From positions 1-64,000 of the forward strand of contig CAMPEQ010000006.1 in the NCBI GenBank assembly GCA_946803585.1: a DNA stretch of 64,000 nucleotides, in the 5' to 3' direction. The notes under the pieces were generated by a model, which did not search any database, was not told the DNA's origin, and saw only the letters and a program-made list of their open reading frames with translations. The position numbers were made by a program, and so were the translations under genes. This document shows, in pieces, positions 58,521-64,000 of the stretch (within the stretch, counting starts at the first letter, position 1; every line of letters begins with the position of its first letter). Source of the DNA: an uncultured Actinomycetes bacterium. Lineage in GTDB: Bacteria > Actinomycetota > Actinomycetes > S36-B12 > UBA10799.

Positions 58521-60066
58521 AGGTGGCCTCGATAAGCCAGCTATTACGTTGCACTAGACATAGATGAGCTTGTTGTGAGCCGTTGGAGTCACTGGTCAGC
58601 AGTTGAAACCGGGCGAAGCGACGGTGGGAGTCGGCCTCCCACCAATGTTCATCGGTGAGCCAAGGTCCCGCCCAGGCAGTGATGGTGTGAACTTTTCCGT
58701 TCCCTAGCTCTAGGCGGACAGGTCGTTCAGTGACATCTCCACGAGCGGTTACCGCAACGGGCCCGGCTGCGCCGAAGACGTCAACCGGTAGTGGATTGGA
58801 GTGCAGGACAGCCGGTGAGGGGGCAGGAATTTGTCCTGGCCAGGGCATCGGGGGATCAATCGTAGGAGTGGGTTTACCCCAGGGAACATAGTGAACTCGG
58901 TCGCTAGGTCCGCGACCGCCGCCAAGAAGAACAGTGAACACCCCCGCTGATCCGAGTAGTCCGCGAACACGGTCGAGACCTCGGACAGCACGTCGATCTG
59001 CGGCTGACATCTCCCCCCACAAGCTGACCTGTAGATCGGCGGAACCGGCTACCTCATCTGCCGTGATTCGAATGAGACTGATCCCCGCACTTGGCATTGC
59101 GACATCGGCGTCGGTGCTACCTAGCCAGCCTGCTAGTTGCCAACGAATCCGCTCAAGGATGGTCTCGCTATCAAAGACTGGACTAGCTCGCCATTGACGC
59201 GTGTTCTCTTCAGCATGCTCGGTGTGCAGATCAACGCGAAGTTGGGTGCATGCCAGGCCTCGTTGGGTGAGGAGTTCCATGAACTCACCGACGAGTGGCT
59301 TTGCAGTAAAGGTGGCGATATCGACTCGCTCGGCTGGTGGATCGAGTTCGACGGCCAACGTGAGTTCCTGGGTTGGCTGATGGATTGCGAGCGGCGTTGG
59401 GTCGATACCGCGAGCTAGCGCATGAGACAGCGCGGCGGAACTACCGAATCGAGACAACACCGCGCGGGTGGGTAGAGCCGCGAACTGTCCAAGAGTGTGG
59501 ATTCCTAGTCGACGTGACAATGTCGTTAATTCTTCAATCCCAAGAGTTGAAATTGGGAACGGTGCGAGGAACTCCTGGGTGCGGCCGGTGGGAACGATCT
59601 CGCCGGTTCGCTCGCGAGCGGTTTGCGCGGCGCAGTAGGCGCCAAAACGACTGTCGGCGATCCCTATTCGTGGTGTCTGACCGCTTGATTCCGGCCACAG
59701 ATTCAATAGGTGGGTAGTGAGTTCTCGTTCACCACCGTAATAGCGGCTAGGCCCAGCCACAGGGACGGTACACAGCCCCGGTTCACTCACTTCAAGTCGA
59801 GGGACTGCCACTAACAAAGTTGTAACGATGGCTTCGAACGCTTGAGCATCGCGGTAGGGGTCAGTAGCTAATACAGCTAAGTCAGGGCTGTGGCTTTTTG
59901 CCTCCCGACGACGTTGGCCAATCCGAACGCCGTGCTGGTAGGCGCCGGGGGAGCAGACCGTCACGACCCCGCCCTCGACAACAACAACAGGGTCAGCCAA
60001 GCAAAGCCCGGCGGCAGTAATCGGCCAGTGCGCAAACCAAAGTGCGGCAGATCGCATATAACTCAC
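58513..60066 (-). CDS. imuB: ImuB, Y-family-like mutasome hub
   Basis: This 517-aa protein has the Y-family polymerase layout but lacks the catalytic acidic residues. The N-terminal strand reads ALWFAHWPITAAG instead of the usual Asp-rich motif, which matches ImuB. A clamp-binding motif QVSLWG lies at residues 346-351, close to the QLPLWG position known in mycobacterial ImuB. ImuB links DnaE2, ImuA' and the sliding clamp. The GTG start overlaps the imuA' stop as GTGA, and the stop overlaps dnaE2, so all three genes are coupled. Confidence 0.93.
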   Translation of the reverse strand: MSYMRSAALWFAHWPITAAGLCLADPVVVVEGGVVTVCSPGAYQHGVRIGQRRREAKSHSPDLAVLATDPYRDAQAFEAIVTTLLVAVPRLEVSEPGLCTVPVAGPSRYYGGERELTTHLLNLWPESSGQTPRIGIADSRFGAYCAAQTARERTGEIVPTGRTQEFLAPFPISTLGIEELTTLSRRLGIHTLGQFAALPTRAVLSRFGSSAALSHALARGIDPTPLAIHQPTQELTLAVELDPPAERVDIATFTAKPLVGEFMELLTQRGLACTQLRVDLHTEHAEENTRQWRASPVFDSETILERIRWQLAGWLGSTDADVAMPSAGISLIRITADEVAGSADLQVSLWGEMSAADRRAVRGLDRVRGLLGSAGVFTVLLGGGRGPSDRVHYVPWGKPTPTIDPPMPWPGQIPAPSPAVLHSNPLPVDVFGAAGPVAVTARGDVTERPVRLELGNGKVHTITAWAGPWLTDEHWWEADSHRRFARFQLLTSDSNGSQQAHLCLVQRNSWLIEATYD

Positions 60067-60755
60067 CCTGCTCGTTGTATGCCGTCGGTGAGATGCTCAC
60101 TAGCGCCGACCAAAAGTTCAGCCTGTCGGGGCCGACCGCCAATGCGCCGACCGGACACTTGCACAGTGAGGGACTGCGAGCGTAGGGCTCCGTAACCATC
60201 AGCGATTCCGTACCAGCGAACGGCCGCTGGGGTAAATAGCAGATCTGGTTGCTCAGGCCAATCGTGCGGATCTACCAAAATCAGAACACTATGGCGTTGA
60301 CGGGCTCGTGCAAGTAGTCGACGGGCATCACTTGGGCGACACCTAGCGCGGGTACTGCCGGAGCGCGGTAGGCGAAGTACAACGAGCTCAACTGAGTCCA
60401 GTAGCGCTGCCGTCACATCCAGCCAGCGATCACCTGGGTCAGGAATTAGTGCTAGATGGTTAAGTGGAACCCCTTGTTCGACTCCGGCCTGAGCGCCAAG
60501 CTCGGGTAAGCCGATAACCCCACCCCAGCGCCCCTGCTCCATAGGCCCGGCAAGTAGTTGAAGTAGTAGTGAGGTTTGACCTGGGCCGCCGCCGATACCA
60601 ACAGTGCTTCCCGGCCGCAAGCAGCCACCGGGAACTAGCGCCGCCAACTCAGTGATTAATCGAAACTCTTCATGGGCTCGATCGGATTCACGGGCGCTAG
60701 TTATCGGGACACCCGGTTCACTAGGTGTGCTTGCGAGCAGTTCCGCGAGGGCCAT
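60063..60755 (-). CDS. imuA': ImuA', RecA-like mutasome protein
   Basis: This 230-aa RecA-fold protein is the first gene of the mutasome cassette. The P-loop region reads VGIGGGPGQTSLLLQLL, with Gln60 where ATPases have Lys, so ATP hydrolysis is doubtful. The Walker B-like strand is LILVDPHDW. A basic C-terminal region (SGRRIGGRPRQAELL) resembles the ImuB-binding tail of mycobacterial ImuA'. I take the ATG at 60755; the GTG directly before it is in frame too. A -10 box and SOS box lie immediately upstream. Confidence 0.88.
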   Translation of the reverse strand: MALAELLASTPSEPGVPITSARESDRAHEEFRLITELAALVPGGCLRPGSTVGIGGGPGQTSLLLQLLAGPMEQGRWGGVIGLPELGAQAGVEQGVPLNHLALIPDPGDRWLDVTAALLDSVELVVLRLPRSGSTRARCRPSDARRLLARARQRHSVLILVDPHDWPEQPDLLFTPAAVRWYGIADGYGALRSQSLTVQVSGRRIGGRPRQAELLVGASEHLTDGIQRAG

Positions 60756-60761
60756 CACCCA

Positions 60762-60767
60762 ACTGTA
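60762..60767 (-). promoter_or_regulatory. -10 box TACAGT for imu operon, leaderless
   Basis: TACAGT lies 6 bases before the ATG at 60755 on the minus strand and directly abuts the LexA box, so repressor binding would block the promoter. Confidence 0.55.
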
Positions 60768-60783
60768 TCGAACATACGTTCGA
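60768..60783 (-). promoter_or_regulatory. LexA (SOS) box of the imu operon
   Basis: TCGAACATACGTTCGA is a perfect match to the mycobacterial-type SOS palindrome TCGAAC-N4-GTTCGA. Its position just upstream of the imuA' -10 box explains DNA-damage induction of the cassette. No lexA or recA gene is in the window. Confidence 0.93.
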
Positions 60784-60818
60784 ATGGAATAGCACTTTTG
60801 GGGGAGGCCGCTATTTCA

Positions 60819-62087
60819 CTATTTCGGGTTAGTCGTTACTAGGACGCCGAGGCACATCTCGTCAGTCGTGCCTTCACCCCAAAGAACATAGCGCGGCTCG
60901 GTACCCGCCAATGATGGAAGAAGCGAACGCAACTCTGGGTTGTGGGTGCAGCGCACCCGGACGGTATCTCCGGCCGCCAGCTCCACCGGCTCCTTCAAGG
61001 GTTTGGCTCCTTGATTGTCGAAGTCCCAATTGTCGATATCCAAAACGTTCTGCTCTCTTGGGGTTCCGGGGTTTACATCGATAGAAATCCGCTGGCCCAG
61101 CAAATGCATGTGCCCCGCCGCTGCCATGATTGTTGTCTTCTCCGACATTCGTCGAACACACGATTGGGTTTTGCCAGCTTTCGGTGCTAGCGGATTGCCA
61201 TCACAAAGCAACTGCAATCCGGCGATCGTGCGTCCCGTTCCTTCCCCGAACCGGGAGATGACATCGCCCATAGCGTTATCTCGATCGCACAGTCGCCCGT
61301 TCTCTTCCGGCAGACAAGGGAGCTCGACCGGAGCAGGTAGCAGCATTGTGTGAACGCCGGTAACCCCTTGGGTTACGTTGCTCAGTCGCAGTCGAATCGC
61401 GCTCGAATCGACTCCTTGTGCCTCACGCAGGTTGTAGTGCATCTGCAACACGATCTGGGTTCCGGCAGGCATCTCGACGCCACTGCCACGCGGATAGATT
61501 GACTCCTTGCCGCCCGGCGCCCACGCTGCCAGCCACGGGGCATCGTCAAGTTCGGCCAAGGCGCTCGACCCCGCGGGGGCAGGGATCAACGAACCGCCAA
61601 AGCAGGTCCATCCTGGTCCGCGGTCTCGTGAATCTAGGTACTGCGCGTCGGAGATCTGTTCGGGTGTCACTCGATACAAGATGGCGTGGTGGACGAGTTC
61701 CACATTGTCTGGAACGACTTGGACGCCCGTGAGAGTTGCGTCGGTGGACAGATTCGGGTCGAGCAGGAAGCAGCGGTAATCATCCGTACCACCGTTGGGA
61801 GCGGCAGGGGTATAAGAACCGTTCGGGACCCCAAGTGAGACGAACTCCTCGTCAGCTCGTAACGGTGCGGTCGCAATCTGGGACTTGGTGACTGACCCGT
61901 GATTCGTATGTCCAAGGCCCGCGGCGCTTGGCTCGTCATCGGATATGAAGGTGCCAGCAAACGCAAAGACTGCGATTGCTCCGACCCCGATCAGCAACCC
62001 AACAACGGCCACCAGCAAAACAACAGGTGGACGTCGCTTTCCATCGAGACCCCCGTGAGCAGGTTCATGGGGATCGGAGGAGGACAT
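60819..62087 (-). CDS. PHM-like type II copper monooxygenase, membrane-anchored
   Basis: This 422-aa protein has one N-terminal signal anchor (about residues 21-44) and an exported domain resembling the copper type II, ascorbate-dependent monooxygenases (PHM / dopamine beta-hydroxylase family). The full ligand set can be placed: His133-His134 (VELVHHAIL) and His217 (QMHYNL) for the electron-transfer copper, and His326, His328 (GHMHLLG) with Met411 (WGEGTTDEMCLG) for the catalytic copper. Cys pairs suit an extracytoplasmic protein. The substrate is unknown. It is downstream in orientation of a 135-base divergent region shared with the DUF2207-type gene. Confidence 0.87.
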   Translation of the reverse strand: MSSSDPHEPAHGGLDGKRRPPVVLLVAVVGLLIGVGAIAVFAFAGTFISDDEPSAAGLGHTNHGSVTKSQIATAPLRADEEFVSLGVPNGSYTPAAPNGGTDDYRCFLLDPNLSTDATLTGVQVVPDNVELVHHAILYRVTPEQISDAQYLDSRDRGPGWTCFGGSLIPAPAGSSALAELDDAPWLAAWAPGGKESIYPRGSGVEMPAGTQIVLQMHYNLREAQGVDSSAIRLRLSNVTQGVTGVHTMLLPAPVELPCLPEENGRLCDRDNAMGDVISRFGEGTGRTIAGLQLLCDGNPLAPKAGKTQSCVRRMSEKTTIMAAAGHMHLLGQRISIDVNPGTPREQNVLDIDNWDFDNQGAKPLKEPVELAAGDTVRVRCTHNPELRSLLPSLAGTEPRYVLWGEGTTDEMCLGVLVTTNPK

Positions 62088-62115
62088 ACGCCATTCTCAC
62101 CCCTCGCGAGGAATA

Positions 62116-62125
62116 TGACTAGTCA
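62116..62125. promoter_or_regulatory. Palindrome TGACTAGTCA in divergent region
   Basis: A perfect 10-base palindrome lies between the copper monooxygenase and the DUF2207-type gene, about 30 bases upstream of the former. It could be an operator half-turn, though a 10-mer may arise by chance. Confidence 0.25.
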
Positions 62126-62222
62126 GTCTGACAATCGCCAGGGTGGGCGACTGTCGTCGATGCTGAGTAGGATCTAGTGCAGTCAGTTCGCTAGCGCCAC
62201 AACGGACGGAAGGGATCGTCAC

Positions 62223-64000
62223 ATGTTGGCCAAACGAGGCCTTGTATTTGTTGTCCTACTCCTACTGACGCTCGGCGGTTTGCTGTATCCGTTGATGGGA
62301 AGTTCGTCTGAGTCCTCTACCGAGTTGACCACGATCACTGACTACTCCGCTGAGTTCAACGTGGACGACAGCGGAACAATGACGACTACCGAGGTATTGA
62401 CCGTAAACTTCCCGATTCCTCGGCGTGGGATCTTCCAGTTCTTCGACGTCGTTAACCCGTCTGATCCCAAGGGTCGCTATATCCCAGAGGTTGATTCGGT
62501 CACACGCGATGGGTTCGCTGAACCGTACGAGACCTTCTGGGAGAGTAACGACACGATCTACACATTGAAGATCGGTGACGCGGATGTAACGCTGCCGGTC
62601 GGCACCCATACGTACACGATTCGCTACACCACCGATGGTGTCATCTCCCCGATAACCGCAGGCGCGGATAAGACCTTCGAGTCCACAGCAGGTACCGAGG
62701 CATCAGATTCGCAGTCGGCGTTCTTCTGGAACGTCATTGCCCCTGGCTGGCAGATGCCAATCAAGAACGCAACTGTCAAAGTGAACCTGCCTAGTGCTGC
62801 CGGCGAGGTCCAATGCGCGGCCGGTGCGACATCCGGTGGGGCAGGCATTGCTGCTGGATTCAAACCCTGTGACATCACCGGTGCTGGCACGCCTAATCTG
62901 ACGCTCACGGCGCAGAACATTCCGCCGGTCAGCGGAATGACCGTCCGAGCAACCATGCAGCCCGCGAACCCACCGCAGGTCACCTTGCCTTGGTCGGCTA
63001 GCTGGGATGCGGTGCTTGGGCGAACCGTCCCGCTCGTATTCCTCGTTGCGCTGCTTTCCGTCGTAGGAGCAGTCGTTGGATTCCTGTGGGCGCGAGCCTC
63101 GCGCGAGGACCCGCCCGGCTTCCCAGTGATGTATGGGCCACCAGACGGACTCGGACCAGCCCAGACCAGATACATGGCTTACGAGGACGTGGGCAGCCAC
63201 GGACTAGCTGCGACGTTGTACTACCTGGCAGATAAGCGCCTTATAGAGCTCGAACAACGAGCCGATGACTCTTGGCTCGTGACGGGAACCGGCACTGCCG
63301 AGCAGTGGGCGGCCATTGACCCGGTTAGTCGCGAAGCGGCTAAGAAGATTGGGGTCACTAAAGCTGGCGGTACCTTTATCGCGAAGAAGACGAAGGCCGC
63401 AGGTGAGAAGCTCGCTAAGGCAAAGACCAGCATCACAACTGAGACTCGGGAATGGAGCCACGATTCGGGGCTCACCGTGACGGCAGCGGGCGAGCAACTC
63501 GGTCGTGTCCTGTGGATGGCATCGATTGTGTTCGCCGGGATTGGCTTCATCTTTGGTCCGGCGACCATGTATGGCTTACCGTTCGCGGTGTTCGCGCTGG
63601 CCGGTATCAACTTCATCAAGACCGGTGTTGGAACCCGCCGAACGACTGCCGGGCGTGACGTTTGGTCCCGATCTGCCGGATTTGAGCGCCTGCTGTCGAC
63701 CGACTCGTCGCAGGACCGGTTCGACTTCGCCGCCAACAAAGACCTCTTCATCAGCTTCATCCCGTACGCCGTCGCGTTTGGGGTTGCAGATAAGTGGGCT
63801 GAGAAGTACCGCATGTATACCCACGAAGAACCACCGAGTCCGTTCTGGTACCCCTACGGTCTGTACGGCGGTGCGGGTCTGTACTCGGCAGGGGGTGGCG
63901 GAGGTGGCTTTGACTCTGCTCTCTCCTCGGCAATCGGCACGTACCAGGCTTCGCAGTCCGCGAGTAGTGGCGGAGGCGGAGGCGGAGGTGGCGGCGGAGG
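62223..64000 (+). CDS. DUF2207-type membrane protein, partial
   Basis: The ORF track omits this gene because it has no stop before the window edge. From the ATG at 62223 (GGAAGGG eight bases upstream) I read about 592 open residues. The protein has a signal-like N-terminal helix (RGLVFVVLLLLTLGGLLYPL), an extracytoplasmic beta-rich region with YSAEFNVDDSGTMTTTEVLTV typical of DUF2207, one membrane helix (about 268-290), a cytoplasmic segment, further helices near 440-470, FERLLSTDSSQDRFDFAANKD, and a Gly-rich tail beginning SAGGGGGGFDSALSSAIG that is cut by the edge. DUF2207 proteins have no established function. Confidence 0.9.
   Translation, partial: MLAKRGLVFVVLLLLTLGGLLYPLMGSSSESSTELTTITDYSAEFNVDDSGTMTTTEVLTVNFPIPRRGIFQFFDVVNPSDPKGRYIPEVDSVTRDGFAEPYETFWESNDTIYTLKIGDADVTLPVGTHTYTIRYTTDGVISPITAGADKTFESTAGTEASDSQSAFFWNVIAPGWQMPIKNATVKVNLPSAAGEVQCAAGATSGGAGIAAGFKPCDITGAGTPNLTLTAQNIPPVSGMTVRATMQPANPPQVTLPWSASWDAVLGRTVPLVFLVALLSVVGAVVGFLWARASREDPPGFPVMYGPPDGLGPAQTRYMAYEDVGSHGLAATLYYLADKRLIELEQRADDSWLVTGTGTAEQWAAIDPVSREAAKKIGVTKAGGTFIAKKTKAAGEKLAKAKTSITTETREWSHDSGLTVTAAGEQLGRVLWMASIVFAGIGFIFGPATMYGLPFAVFALAGINFIKTGVGTRRTTAGRDVWSRSAGFERLLSTDSSQDRFDFAANKDLFISFIPYAVAFGVADKWAEKYRMYTHEEPPSPFWYPYGLYGGAGLYSAGGGGGGFDSALSSAIGTYQASQSASSGGGGGGGGGG

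Noticed and set aside
1-64000. tRNA, rRNA, CRISPR, insertion sequence or prophage
   Set aside because: Intergenic gaps are under 300 bases and none shows a cloverleaf, regular spaced repeats, transposase-like frames or phage genes. A tRNA scan was not possible by eye with full sensitivity.

Overview
The window reads as chromosomal DNA of a GC-rich actinobacterium (class Actinomycetes; order not resolved). The main evidence is gene order. qcrB-qcrA-qcrC-ctaE, trpD, a PimB-type mannosyltransferase, class II DAHP synthase, a PASTA kinase and an MptA/MptB-type mannosyltransferase lie in an arrangement close to what I recall for the Mycobacterium Rv2173-Rv2196 neighbourhood and the Streptomyces glkA-trpD-qcr region (from memory, not searched). 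Supporting signs are the QcrB C-terminal tail, the diheme QcrC, many GTG starts, a split CrtYc/CrtYd lycopene cyclase and an ImuA'-ImuB-DnaE2 cassette with a mycobacterial-type SOS box. I saw no rRNA, tRNA, CRISPR array, insertion sequence or prophage. Gene density is very high and no gap exceeds 300 bases.

Layout. 0-4.4 kb (minus strand): cytochrome bc1 genes and cytochrome oxidase subunit III. 4.6-9 kb (plus): receiver-like protein, trpD, zinc ribbon, CoA transferase/racemase, small Cys protein, pimB-like gene. 9-13.6 kb (minus): histidine kinase, response regulator and two membrane glycosyltransferase-like proteins, apparently one operon. 13.7-18.9 kb (plus): three SRPBCC lipid-binding-fold proteins, a phosphoesterase, an ArsA/Get3-type ATPase with an Hsp20-like tail, a Cys4 protein and a ROK glucokinase. 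18.9-28.7 kb: central and lipid metabolism (hydrolase, PlsC, GlpK, PPi-type phosphofructokinase, DHA2 transporter, DAHP synthase) and the PASTA kinase. 28.9-38.1 kb: carotenoid genes, LOG protein, CorA, the DUF47-Pit phosphate pair, an MptA/B-like mannosyltransferase, a flippase-like protein and a secreted CHAP protein. 38.3-49.2 kb: DMT transporter, sphingosine-1-phosphate-lyase-like enzyme, SDR, second DHA2 exporter, GNAT, heterodimeric ABC exporter and a Cys-less low-molecular-weight-phosphatase-like protein. 49.2-55.2 kb: PPDK, patatin, a small Cys protein and an acyltransferase-3/SGNH protein. 55.3-64 kb: the SOS mutagenesis cassette, a bacterial PHM-like copper monooxygenase, and a DUF2207-type membrane protein that runs off the right edge and is missing from the ORF track.

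Themes. (1) Aerobic respiration. (2) Mannolipid and envelope construction (PimB, GT87, GT-C, MptA/B-like, flippase-like, CHAP, PASTA kinase). (3) A PPi-linked glycolytic design (PPi-PFK plus PPDK). (4) Carotenoid synthesis. (5) Inducible mutagenesis. At least twelve genes have a TANNNT box 6-8 bases before an ATG or GTG and no Shine-Dalgarno sequence at the usual distance, so leaderless transcription looks common here. The most interesting uncharacterised pieces are the SRPBCC-ArsA-Cys4 cluster, a possible RNA switch before the DUF47-Pit operon, the phosphatase-like protein lacking its catalytic cysteine, and the PHM-like monooxygenase. I corrected many ORF-track starts using Shine-Dalgarno sites, stop/start overlaps, or TANNNT boxes.
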